A DNA stretch of 64,000 bases from Limosilactobacillus sp. WILCCON 0051 (GTDB lineage: Bacteria > Bacillota > Bacilli > Lactobacillales > Lactobacillaceae): the NCBI RefSeq assembly GCF_039955095.1, contig NZ_CP154878.1, positions 2,292,338-2,356,337 on the forward strand, written 5' to 3'. The notes below the pieces were generated by a model, which ran no database searches, was not told where the DNA came from, and was given only the letters and a program-made list of their open reading frames with translations. A program made the position numbers and the translations under genes. Shown piece by piece: positions 45,590 through 54,426 of the stretch. Position 1 is the first letter of the stretch. Every line of letters starts with the position of its first letter.

Positions 45590-47395
45590 ATGGCTCAAGT
45601 TGCTGTTATGAACGTCGATGGCTCAGTCAACAAGATTGACCGCGACTCAAAAGAAAGTTTGGACGCCCTGCGTCAACTGTCCGCTCTGATGCTGAAAGCG
45701 GCTCTGCAAAAAGAATTTGCCGGCATTCGTCTGGGTGCCGACGTTGCTGAAGAAGACGGTTTTTACGTTGACTCTGACAAAGACGAACAGCAGGTTTCCG
45801 CTGACGAACTGCCACAGCTGGAAGCTGCCATCAAGGCAATTGCCAAGTCCGAAGCCAAGGTTGAGTTTAAAGAGCTCAGCGTTGAAGAAGCCCTGGCCAG
45901 CGTCAAGGACGACCCATTCTCAACCGAACTGATCAATGAAAACGCTAAGGACGGCAAGGTAGCCATGTACGATCTGGATGGCGTGTTGGCAATTGCCAAT
46001 GCACCGGTTCTGGTATATGCCAACCTGGTTAAGAACTACAAGCTGCTCAGCGTGGCTGGCGCCTACTGGAAGGGTATGTCATCCAACCCAATGCTGCAGC
46101 GGATCTACGGAACGGCCTTCTACAAAAAAGACGATCTGGAAGCTGATCTGAAGGCTCGTCAAGAAGCTAAGGAACGCGACCACCGTGTCATTGGGAACCA
46201 ACTTGATCTGTTCTTCGTTGATCCTAAGGTTGGTGCCGGTCTGCCATACTGGATGCCTAAAGGGGCAACGATTCGCCGGACGATTGAACGCTACATCATT
46301 GACAAGGAACTGGCTGACGGCTATGAGCACGTCTACACGCCAGTTTTGATGAACCTGGACGCCTACAAAACTTCTGGTCACTGGGCTCACTACCGCGAAG
46401 ACATGTTCCCGCCAATGGATATGGGTGATGGTGAAATGCTTGAACTGCGGCCAATGAACTGCCCAAGCCACATTCAAGTCTACAAGCACCACATTCGCTC
46501 CTACCGTGAACTGCCACTGCGGATTGCCGAACTGGGTATGATGCACCGTTACGAAAAGTCTGGCGCGCTTTCCGGTCTGCAGCGGGTACGGGAAATGACG
46601 CTGAATGATGGCCACACGTTTGTTGCTCTGGAACAGATTCAAGACGAATTTGCCAAGATTCTGAAACTGATCATGGACGTCTACAAAGACTTTGACATTA
46701 CCGACTACACGTTCCGTCTGTCATACCGTGACCCTAAGAACACGGAAAAGTACTTTGCCAATGATGAAATGTGGGAACGTTCGCAATCCATGCTGAAGGC
46801 TGCCATGGACTCGCTGGGTCTGGACTACTACGAAGCTGAAGGTGAGGCTGCCTTCTACGGTCCAAAGCTGGATATTCAAACCAAGACGGCCCTGGGCAAC
46901 GAAGAAACGATGTCCACGATTCAACTGGACTTCATGCTGCCTGAAAAGTTTGATCTGCACTACGTTGGCGAAGATGGCAAGCAGCACCGACCAGTTATGA
47001 TTCACCGTGGGGTTGTTGGTACGATGGAACGTTTCGTAGCCTACCTGACGGAAATCTACAAGGGTGCCTTCCCAACCTGGCTGTCACCTGAACAAGTCGT
47101 AATCATCCCAGTTTCTGATGAAAAGCACGGTGCCTACGCTGACGAACTGGCTAAGAAGTTCAAGGCCGCTCAGATTCGGGCTAAGGTTGATCACCGCAAC
47201 GAAAAGATGGGCTACAAGATTCGGGAAGCCCAAACGCAAAAAGTTCCATACACGCTGGTTGTCGGTGAAGATGAAATGGCCAACGACTCAGTTTCCGTTC
47301 GTAAGTATGGTGAAAAGGATCAAAACGGCATGACTGTAGATGCCTTCATGGATGAAATTCTGCACGATATTGCTACCTACTCACGCGAAGACTAA
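45590..47395 (+). CDS. thrS: Threonyl-tRNA synthetase, lacking TGS domain and a recognisable editing site
   Basis: A 601-residue class II synthetase, about 40 residues shorter than the usual 640. The catalytic core is intact: zinc ligands Cys291 (NCPSH), His342 (DGHTF) and His472 (IHRGV), plus the C-terminal anticodon domain. The N terminus starts directly in the N2 domain, with no TGS domain. In N2 the editing zinc motif HxxxH is replaced by QLSAL (residues 29-33) and the CxxxH motif near the DL(C)RG position has no Cys or His ([14 protein letters not shown]). The fold-like segments GFYVDSD and [13 protein letters not shown] remain. By family knowledge it should not edit Ser-tRNA-Thr. It is controlled by a T-box. 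Confidence 0.93.
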   Translation: MAQVAVMNVDGSVNKIDRDSKESLDALRQLSALMLKAALQKEFAGIRLGADVAEEDGFYVDSDKDEQQVSADELPQLEAAIKAIAKSEAKVEFKELSVEEALASVKDDPFSTELINENAKDGKVAMYDLDGVLAIANAPVLVYANLVKNYKLLSVAGAYWKGMSSNPMLQRIYGTAFYKKDDLEADLKARQEAKERDHRVIGNQLDLFFVDPKVGAGLPYWMPKGATIRRTIERYIIDKELADGYEHVYTPVLMNLDAYKTSGHWAHYREDMFPPMDMGDGEMLELRPMNCPSHIQVYKHHIRSYRELPLRIAELGMMHRYEKSGALSGLQRVREMTLNDGHTFVALEQIQDEFAKILKLIMDVYKDFDITDYTFRLSYRDPKNTEKYFANDEMWERSQSMLKAAMDSLGLDYYEAEGEAAFYGPKLDIQTKTALGNEETMSTIQLDFMLPEKFDLHYVGEDGKQHRPVMIHRGVVGTMERFVAYLTEIYKGAFPTWLSPEQVVIIPVSDEKHGAYADELAKKFKAAQIRAKVDHRNEKMGYKIREAQTQKVPYTLVVGEDEMANDSVSVRKYGEKDQNGMTVDAFMDEILHDIATYSRED

Positions 47396-47397
47396 TC

Positions 47398-47437
47398 AAA
47401 AAAGCTGTTTGGCAGATGCCAGACAGCTTTTTATTAT
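47398..47437 (+). terminator. Terminator of thrS
   Basis: AAGCTGTTTGGCA pairs with TGCCAGACAGCTT around a two-base loop, followed by TTTTATTA. Confidence 0.9.
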
Positions 47438-47557
47438 CTTCTCAGCCTCATTAAGCGCTTTTTTTCGCTGTTTAGATGATAAGATGGATCTTTCATCATT
47501 TTAAAATCAAACGCGTTATAATAGGGAAAATTTCAAATCAGAAAGGTTGCGAATCAA

Positions 47558-48997
47558 ATGTCTCCATGGAATCGTTTCAAAAATTCAGCCTGCACGTCAA
47601 TGATGGTCGGCAAGCACGCTTCAACCGATGGCTCTACTTTTATCTCGCGCAATGAGGACCGCGTCAAGGCGATTGAGCCCAAACGCTTCCTGGTTCAGCC
47701 GGCCGTCAAGAATCGCCAGGCAACCTATGTCTCAGCTTATAATCAATTGACCGTGCCGCTGCCAGCTGACGGCATGCGCTATACGGCCACGCCAAGCGTT
47801 GATCAGATGCAGGGGCCCAACGAAGAAGATGGCTTTAACGAGGCTGGCGTTGGACAGAGTGCCACGGAATCCGTCTATGCCAATCCAAAGGTGCTGGCCT
47901 ATGATCCATACGTCAAAAACGGTCTGGCCGAAGATTCACTGACAACCCTGGTTTTGCCCTATATTCATTCGGCACGCGAAGGAGTTGACTATTTGGGACG
48001 ATTGATTGCCAAATACGGTTCAGCAGAAGGCAACGGCATTCAGTTCATTGATCAAGATGAGGTCTGGTACATGGAAATTGCTACTGGCCACTACTGGGTT
48101 GCCGTGCGTATTCCTGATGACTGCTATGCCGTGGTGGCCAATCAAATTGCCATTGAAGACATCGACTTTGGCGACAGCCGGAACTTTGCCTGGGCAGATG
48201 GCATTCGACCATTTGTGGAAAAGAACCATCTCAATCCCGATGATGAGCGCTGGAACTTTCGGCACATCTTCGGCACCAATACCAAACAGGACCACCACTA
48301 CAATACGCCCCGCGTCTGGTTTGCCCAGCACTATCTGAGTCCCAGTCTGACCAAGGATCAAACGCCCGAGTCAGCTGATATGCCTTTTATTCGCAAGCCC
48401 GATCATAAAATCAGCGTTGAAGACATTCAATACGTTTTAAAATCACACTACAATGAAACACCTTATGATCCCTTGGGCAGCGGTACTTTAGAGCAGCGGC
48501 GGCGCTACCGTTCCATCGCGCTTTCCCGCACGGCACAGTCGCATATTCTGCAGGTGCGCAATGATGCATATGGTGCCGCACAGGCCATTCAGTGGGTTGA
48601 ATTCGGTGTCCCGACTTTTTGCGCCTATGTGCCCTTCTTCGCCAACGCCGATGATACCGATGCCTCATACCGCGAGTTTCCAGAAAAAATGGATCTGAAT
48701 AATGCCTATTGGCTAAATGAGGCCCTGGCCAGTGTCGTTGAAAGCCATTATGCTGAATTTGCCAAGGACAATCTGGACTTTCAAGATGAGCTGCAGGCCT
48801 GGGCAAGACGCAAGATCAAAGCCGTCGATGACCAGATCAGTCAGCTTGACGGGCAACGGCTGACCAGCTATCTGACCTCGCAGAATCATGATATCGCCAA
48901 GCATTTTAACACCCGCGCGCAGCAGCACCTGTTTGACCTGCTGACCAAGGGAGCTGAACTGTCTAAGCTGACCTTCAAGATGGATCCTAATCTTTAG
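47558..48997 (+). CDS. pepD: Dipeptidase, C69 family (PepD)
   Basis: A 479-residue Ntn-type dipeptidase. The likely catalytic residue is Cys12 in SACTSMMVGKHASTDGST; the N-terminal 11 residues may be removed. Characteristic segments are ISRNED, the GVGQSATES turn and the FGDSRNFAWADG region. It cleaves a broad range of dipeptides in the cytoplasm and complements PepF, PepO and PepC in the peptide-degradation set. AGAAAGGTTG precedes the ATG. It is monocistronic. Confidence 0.92.
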   Translation: MSPWNRFKNSACTSMMVGKHASTDGSTFISRNEDRVKAIEPKRFLVQPAVKNRQATYVSAYNQLTVPLPADGMRYTATPSVDQMQGPNEEDGFNEAGVGQSATESVYANPKVLAYDPYVKNGLAEDSLTTLVLPYIHSAREGVDYLGRLIAKYGSAEGNGIQFIDQDEVWYMEIATGHYWVAVRIPDDCYAVVANQIAIEDIDFGDSRNFAWADGIRPFVEKNHLNPDDERWNFRHIFGTNTKQDHHYNTPRVWFAQHYLSPSLTKDQTPESADMPFIRKPDHKISVEDIQYVLKSHYNETPYDPLGSGTLEQRRRYRSIALSRTAQSHILQVRNDAYGAAQAIQWVEFGVPTFCAYVPFFANADDTDASYREFPEKMDLNNAYWLNEALASVVESHYAEFAKDNLDFQDELQAWARRKIKAVDDQISQLDGQRLTSYLTSQNHDIAKHFNTRAQQHLFDLLTKGAELSKLTFKMDPNL

Positions 48998-49012
48998 GCA
49001 TTTTTTAAAAGC

Positions 49013-49050
49013 AAACAGCCCTGATCAACTTCTGATCAGGGCTGTTTTTT
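49013..49050. terminator. Bidirectional terminator between pepD and the C1 peptidase gene
   Basis: AAACAGCCCTGATCA pairs with TGATCAGGGCTGTTT around ACTTC. It overlaps the stop codon of the convergent gene. Confidence 0.92.
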
Positions 49051-50374
49051 ACTGCAGCGAATCCCAAGCCGTCAGTTGAACCGGCTGCTGCTTAGTCAGC
49101 TGCAGCAGTTCGGAACTAAGGTAGCGCTTGTTGATCACGGCTTCATAGGTATAGTCTTCAAACCATTTTTGCGTCATGACGAAATAGCCTTTTTCGCCAT
49201 TTTCCTCACCCCATGAATTCTCAATCTTCCAACGATCGATCTGACCGTCAATCTCATTAAATCCAGTCAGCGTCATGGCATGAGAAACGCAGGCCTGTCT
49301 GGTTTCCAGCCGTTCTTTTTTGTTCATAACGTAGTCAATACCCAAAAGCGCTTCTGCTTTGTACAGCTCAGCATCCATAATGCCTCGCTTGCGATCCATC
49401 TGCTGTAAGACGTCATTGCCGACCCACACGGTTTCTCCTGCTTTCAGCTGCTTGACCGCGCTGTTTTGCAGTTCTTCAAACGGCACGTTGACGAATTGCA
49501 GCGGGATTCCGCCAACGACATTTTCCTGCTGCGGCATTGAGTAGACCTGATTGAGCTTATGATCCGGCGCGTTGGTCAAAACCACATAGTCACGCAGATT
49601 CAGATTCCAATATTGATGGAAGAACTCTAGTGGCGACAGGTTGGCCTGCCGGTGCAGCTGATGATCGTCATCCTGATATTCCAGATCGAACTGCTTAGGC
49701 GGCATCCCAAAAGCATAAACGGCTAGCCGGTAGACCTCACTGACCATCTTTTCTTTGACCTGCTGAACCGCAGCCCGATCAGCATGCTGCTCATTGATCA
49801 TCTTTCGCAGTACCAGCGCGTCTTTATGCATCAGATCCTTCATTACCCCGGCGATATCGTCAGTATTCTTGGTATTGTAGGTGTCAGGCATTACATATTC
49901 CGGTACGACGCCATATTTTTCAATGATTGAGGCAGCATTGGCCCACTGCCCGCCATCATTTTCCGCAAACGCCACATAAAAATCGACCAGCCGATCATGA
50001 AATGGCAGTGCGGCCGTAGCAATGATATTTTGCAAAAACATATTGGCCCGTTCAACACGATCCCAGAAAAATAAATAATTCTGCGATAATTCAAAATCCT
50101 TGAAGTTGTACTGGCTGGCAAAAAGATGCCGCAGCGTGTTCAGCGTGGCAAATGACCAGCAGCGACCGCTATGCCGCTGATTGGATACCTTGCCCGTCTT
50201 GACTTCATACGAAAAAACGCGGTGGTTGCGCTGACTGACGTTTTGGTCCTCGCTGGTTGCCTTGATGCCATTTTTCATCACGGCCCGCGCGATTACGGCA
50301 GCATCTGGCCGTTCTTTAAAATCGGCTTCGTAGCTCTGCAGCTGCTGTAACGTTAACTTTTCAAACTCTGACAT
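49049..50374 (-). CDS. C1 family peptidase (PepC/bleomycin-hydrolase type)
   Basis: A 441-residue papain-like enzyme. Catalytic Cys72 is in RHSGRCWSFAT, His in ACVSHAMTLTGF and Asn in IENSWGEENGEKGYF. PepC is an aminopeptidase; PepE and PepG of the same family are endopeptidases of similar length (about 438). The C-terminal arm that controls this (ending TAWDSLQ) does not match the classic PepC end (usually WDPMGALA), so the aminopeptidase versus endopeptidase choice is open. It is hexameric by family. The ATG has a weak ribosome site (AGTGAGGAAG). Confidence 0.88.
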   Translation of the reverse strand: MSEFEKLTLQQLQSYEADFKERPDAAVIARAVMKNGIKATSEDQNVSQRNHRVFSYEVKTGKVSNQRHSGRCWSFATLNTLRHLFASQYNFKDFELSQNYLFFWDRVERANMFLQNIIATAALPFHDRLVDFYVAFAENDGGQWANAASIIEKYGVVPEYVMPDTYNTKNTDDIAGVMKDLMHKDALVLRKMINEQHADRAAVQQVKEKMVSEVYRLAVYAFGMPPKQFDLEYQDDDHQLHRQANLSPLEFFHQYWNLNLRDYVVLTNAPDHKLNQVYSMPQQENVVGGIPLQFVNVPFEELQNSAVKQLKAGETVWVGNDVLQQMDRKRGIMDAELYKAEALLGIDYVMNKKERLETRQACVSHAMTLTGFNEIDGQIDRWKIENSWGEENGEKGYFVMTQKWFEDYTYEAVINKRYLSSELLQLTKQQPVQLTAWDSLQ

Positions 50375-50440
50375 GTTGAATCTTCCTCACTTACAGTCTT
50401 TTGTCAATCATTCTAAAGCAAAATCATCGGCAACTCAAAA

Positions 50441-50467
50441 GCAGCGCCCTCGCTAAAGAACGCTGCT
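50441..50467 (-). terminator. Probable terminator of lepB
   Basis: AGCAGCG and CGCTGCT flank a short loop and are followed on the minus strand by TTTTGAG. It lies 6 bases after the lepB stop. Confidence 0.5.
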
Positions 50468-50472
50468 CATGA

Positions 50473-51081
50473 TTAGTTATCGGCAAAGAAATGTTTCCAT
50501 TGCTGATTGATATTGTTTTTAGCCGGCTGCGTACGATTCCAGAAACCCACCTTGACGACGCCGACGATCTTGCTCTTAGGTACGAATCCCCAGTAGCGAC
50601 TGTCGTTAGAGACGCTGCGGTGATCACCCAAGACAAAGTACTCGCCTTTTGGCACCTTGTAGGCTCCATTATGCAGCACCCAGCTGTTTTCCTGGGAAAT
50701 ACTGTGCAAAGTCCAGGTTCCGGTACCGCTGGAACGCTCGCTTTTGCTGATGTAGCTTTGGTCAACCTTTTTGCCGTTAACGTAAAGATTGCCGTTTTTG
50801 GCCTCAACCGTATCGCCTGGCAGACCAATAACCCGCTTTACGTACTCAGTCTTTACCGAAACTTGCGGATCAACGCCATTGGCATCAAAAACCACTACGC
50901 TGCCTCGATGAATCTTGGCTTGCTTTAAGCAGACCACGCGCTCGTTGTTTTGCAGATTAGGCTGCATGGATGGACCATCAACTCGGACAAACTGAAAAGC
51001 AAACTGCTTGATCAGCAATGCCAGCAGCAGACCAATCGCAATCGGCACGATCCAACTCATTAATTCTTTAAAAGCTTTCAT
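50473..51081 (-). CDS. lepB: Signal peptidase I
   Basis: A 202-residue protein with one N-terminal TM segment (about 10-30). The Ser nucleophile is Ser38 in VDGPSMQPN and the general base is Lys82 in EYVKRVIGLPGD, then GDHRSVSNDSRYWGFVP (box E). It removes signal peptides of secreted proteins such as the LysM hydrolase in this window. The ATG at 51081 follows GGGAGC. Lactobacilli often have more than one SPase; this is of the P-type short form. Confidence 0.94.
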   Translation of the reverse strand: MKAFKELMSWIVPIAIGLLLALLIKQFAFQFVRVDGPSMQPNLQNNERVVCLKQAKIHRGSVVVFDANGVDPQVSVKTEYVKRVIGLPGDTVEAKNGNLYVNGKKVDQSYISKSERSSGTGTWTLHSISQENSWVLHNGAYKVPKGEYFVLGDHRSVSNDSRYWGFVPKSKIVGVVKVGFWNRTQPAKNNINQQWKHFFADN

Positions 51082-51145
51082 CAAAATTGCTCCCAGATTA
51101 GTTTTCTAACGGCAATTTTAATACACTTTACCAGCAACTAACAAC

Positions 51146-52675
51146 TTATTCATCATATTCACGCATCAATTTTTGGGTCAGCTGATAATCACCAACATAT
51201 GGAATATCGCGGCCTTTTTCATGCATAAACTGCTCGCGTCCCTTGGCAGCCATAAACATGACGTCGCCAGGCCGTGCCATGTTAAACGCGTCTTGAATGG
51301 CTTTGGCGCGATCAACGTTGATATGTACCTCAACGTCAGGATTGTCGATGTGCGATTTGATTTCTTCATCGATCTTATGCGGATCCTCAAAGAAATTGTC
51401 TTCGCTGGTTAGAATCGCCACGTCAGCATATTTGGCCAGTGCCTCGCCAATATCCTTACGGCGCGACTCAGCCTTGCCGCCAGCCGCGCCGATCACTACG
51501 ATCAAACGGCCATTGGGATAGGTGTTTTTCATGTATTTGAAGCTTTCATTCAGGCTCAGATAGTTATGAGCATAGTCAACGCAGGCCAATAGTCCCCGCT
51601 GATTGCTCAGCATTTCCATGCGGCCGGGAACGGTGGTTTTTTCCAGTCCCTTGGCAAAAGCCGCCGTATCATCACTGAACTGCCGCCCGACGACCAGCGC
51701 GGCCAAGGCATTGCTGTCATTAAACGTACCTGGAATATTGATTTTAAAGCGGCCAGTCAACTGCGGCTGCTGACTGCTGAACGTAGCTACATGAAACTCA
51801 TGCGGCGAATCAACTACATAGCGATAGTCGGCATTGGACTGACTGCTGCCAAATGAAATTACCTGATTGCCAGCAGCCAGCGCTTTTTGAGCCAGCAGAT
51901 CATAATAAGGACACTCACGGTTGATGATCACCTTGGATGAGTTGAGCATCAGCTGACTCTTACAGTACAGATAGTCTTCAAAGCTTGGGTGTTCTACCGG
52001 GCTGATGTGGTCGGCAGCAATATTTAAAAAGACGCCAATGTCAAAATGCAGACCATAGACTCTTGATTTCTTATAGGCCTGACTGGAAACCTCCATAATC
52101 AGATACTTCATGCCATTATTGGCAGCCTGACGCATCATCCGGAACAGGTCCAGCGACTCGGGCGTCGTTAAATGAGCCTCTTCAAAATGCTCGCCATCAA
52201 GACATTCAGCAATTGACGATAATTGGGCTACCTTATGATCAAAAACCTCATTCATCAAATGACGGGTAAAGTATACCGAAGTTGTTTTTCCCTTGGTCCC
52301 AGTAAACCCAATCACTTTCAGTTCCCGCTGCGGGTTGTTGTAGAACTCGCGCGCCAACAGAGCCATTGCCTTTTGAACGTCATTGACCACCAGCTGCACG
52401 ACTCGATTCTGGTCTTTACCCATATAGACGTTTTCAGTCACACAGGCAACGGCTCCCTTATCAATTGCGTCCTCCAGATATTTTTCGTTAAAATGCAGTC
52501 CTTTGCACATAAACAGCGTATCAGGCGCAATGTGACGCGAATCATAAGATAAGAATTGGAGCCTGCGATCTTTGAGGTTTGCTGGAACCTCGAAGCGCCA
52601 ATCATCACCGATTACGATTTCACGCAGCAGTTGATCCTGTTTTAAAATGTTGGCAGCTTGATTAAGCGTCAGCAT
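51146..52675 (-). CDS. murE: MurE-type ligase, paralogue 1
   Basis: A 509-residue Mur ligase that adds the third amino acid (probably L-lysine) to UDP-MurNAc-L-Ala-D-Glu. The P-loop is FTGTKGKTTS. The amino-acid-specificity segment corresponding to DNPR of meso-DAP enzymes reads SEDNFFEDPHK, without Pro-Arg, arguing against meso-DAP. Well over half of the residues match the adjacent paralogue by eye. It has its own unit: a strong terminator at 52812 separates it from the operon upstream. GTGGGGGGAG precedes the ATG. Confidence 0.88.
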   Translation of the reverse strand: MLTLNQAANILKQDQLLREIVIGDDWRFEVPANLKDRRLQFLSYDSRHIAPDTLFMCKGLHFNEKYLEDAIDKGAVACVTENVYMGKDQNRVVQLVVNDVQKAMALLAREFYNNPQRELKVIGFTGTKGKTTSVYFTRHLMNEVFDHKVAQLSSIAECLDGEHFEEAHLTTPESLDLFRMMRQAANNGMKYLIMEVSSQAYKKSRVYGLHFDIGVFLNIAADHISPVEHPSFEDYLYCKSQLMLNSSKVIINRECPYYDLLAQKALAAGNQVISFGSSQSNADYRYVVDSPHEFHVATFSSQQPQLTGRFKINIPGTFNDSNALAALVVGRQFSDDTAAFAKGLEKTTVPGRMEMLSNQRGLLACVDYAHNYLSLNESFKYMKNTYPNGRLIVVIGAAGGKAESRRKDIGEALAKYADVAILTSEDNFFEDPHKIDEEIKSHIDNPDVEVHINVDRAKAIQDAFNMARPGDVMFMAAKGREQFMHEKGRDIPYVGDYQLTQKLMREYDE

Positions 52676-52811
52676 TTCTCCCCCCACCTTTCATTTAAAC
52701 GTTCATTGTCTTCCGATCATGTTTCGTATTCTGACACAAGATTATGAAAAAAATGCGAAATCCCAACGAAAGCATCAAGAACTTGCTTTTAAGATGTCTT
52801 AAAAAAACGAC

Positions 52812-52857
52812 AATAAGGTCCAGTCTGCCAACGCACCACAGACTGGACCTTATTTTC
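52812..52857 (-). terminator. Strong terminator of the asl-like/asnB/murE operon
   Basis: AATAAGGTCCAGTCTG pairs with CAGACTGGACCTTATT around CCAACGCACCA. It separates the two murE copies into different transcripts. Confidence 0.92.
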
Positions 52858-52896
52858 AATTAACTGTCAAAGTATCGACTTCCCTAACAGTCATAT

Positions 52897-54426
52897 TTAA
52901 TTATACGCTTTCATCAACTGCTCTGTCAGCTGGTAATCGCCGACATAAGGCTTGTCATGGCCATTTTCGCGCAGGAACTGCTCCCGCCCCTTGGCAGCCA
53001 TAAACATGACATCGCCAGGCCGCGCCATCTGAAAGGCAGTTTTAATGGCCTCTTCACGGTTAAGAATCTCATGAACCTCAACGTGGGGATCCACGATATG
53101 ATCGCGAATTGCCTGAATAATCTTTTTGGGATCCTCAAAGTAGTTGTCATCTTCAGTCAGAATTGCCACATCGGCATACTCTGACAGTGCACGACCGATA
53201 TCCTGGCGCCGCGACTCAGCCTTACTGCCCACCGAACCGGTAACCACGATTAAGCGACCATCTGGATACTCATGCTTTAAGAACTTGAAGCTCTCACTCA
53301 TGCTCAGATAGTTATGAGCGTAGTCAACACAGGCCACATAGCCTTTTTCGTTCTTCAAGATCTCCATGCGGCCCGGTACCTTGGTTTCTAAAAGTCCCGC
53401 CGCAAACTCACTGGTTTTATCGCTTAGCTGCGCGGCAACTGCCAAAGCGGCCGTTGCATTGCTGCAGTTAAATGATCCCGGCAGCATGACCCGAAAATCG
53501 CCTGTAACTGCCGGCAGCTGGTCATTAAACGAAGCAACCTGGAAATGACCATGCTCGCCCAAGGTAAAGCGATAATCGGCATCTGATTGATCGCTGCCAT
53601 AGGTAATCAGCTGGTTGCCAAATGCGCGCGTTTTTTGGGCCAGCAGCTCAAAGTAAGGGATCTCGCGGTTGATAATTACTTTATCGGCATTTTTTACCAG
53701 CTGGCTCTTGCACCAAAGATAGTCGTCAAAGCTTGGATGCTCAACGGGACTGATATGATCACGCGAAATATTCAAGAAGACGCCGATGTCAAAATGCAGT
53801 CCATCAACGCGCGACTTCTTATAGGCCTGACTGGAAACTTCCATCACCAGATACTTCATACCGTTATCAACGGCTTGACGCATCATCCGGTACAGATCCA
53901 ATGACTCGGGCGTAGTCAGGTGCGATTCGATAAAGTTTTTACCATCCAGGCACTCGGCAATCGATGACAGCTGTGCTACCTGATTGTCAAAGACATGCGC
54001 TAAAATATGCCGCGTAAAGTAGACTGAGGTCGTCTTGCCCTTGGTACCAGTAAAGCCGATCAGCGTCAGTTCTTTTTCCGGATCGCCATAAAACGCCCGC
54101 GCGACTGTTGCCATGGCTTTTTGGACATCAGTAACGACAAGCTGCCAGACGGCCTGACCAGCCAGCTCCTCATCATACACCTGCTGAGTCAGGCAAGCCG
54201 TAGCGCCTTTTTTGACTGCATCCACCAGATACTGCGGATTAAAGCGCTGACCCTTGCAGATAAAAAGCGTCTGCGGCTCAATTGCGCGTGAGTCATACGA
54301 AAGCTGTCTGAACTCCAGATCGGCAATTTTTTCCGGTACGTCATACAGCCACTGACCGTCAACGATGATTTCCTTAAACAGGCCCCGTTCCTTGAGAGCG
54401 GCTACCGTCTGTTTAACCGTCAGCAT
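52897..54426 (-). CDS. murE: MurE-type ligase, paralogue 2
   Basis: A 509-residue Mur ligase, clearly a paralogue of the gene at 51146. P-loop is FTGTKGKTTS; the specificity segment is TEDDNYFEDPKK, again without the DNPR motif. Its ATG directly follows the asparagine synthase stop (TAAATG), so it is coupled to the cross-bridge genes. It may be the Lys ligase with the other paralogue serving a second role, or the two may be redundant. Confidence 0.87.
   Translation of the reverse strand: MLTVKQTVAALKERGLFKEIIVDGQWLYDVPEKIADLEFRQLSYDSRAIEPQTLFICKGQRFNPQYLVDAVKKGATACLTQQVYDEELAGQAVWQLVVTDVQKAMATVARAFYGDPEKELTLIGFTGTKGKTTSVYFTRHILAHVFDNQVAQLSSIAECLDGKNFIESHLTTPESLDLYRMMRQAVDNGMKYLVMEVSSQAYKKSRVDGLHFDIGVFLNISRDHISPVEHPSFDDYLWCKSQLVKNADKVIINREIPYFELLAQKTRAFGNQLITYGSDQSDADYRFTLGEHGHFQVASFNDQLPAVTGDFRVMLPGSFNCSNATAALAVAAQLSDKTSEFAAGLLETKVPGRMEILKNEKGYVACVDYAHNYLSMSESFKFLKHEYPDGRLIVVTGSVGSKAESRRQDIGRALSEYADVAILTEDDNYFEDPKKIIQAIRDHIVDPHVEVHEILNREEAIKTAFQMARPGDVMFMAAKGREQFLRENGHDKPYVGDYQLTEQLMKAYN

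Noticed and set aside
45590..47395. Frameshift as the reason for the short ThrRS N terminus
   Set aside because: The N2 region is collinear and in frame with the rest, the T-box and ribosome site lie at normal distance, and no TGS-like sequence is found upstream in other frames.
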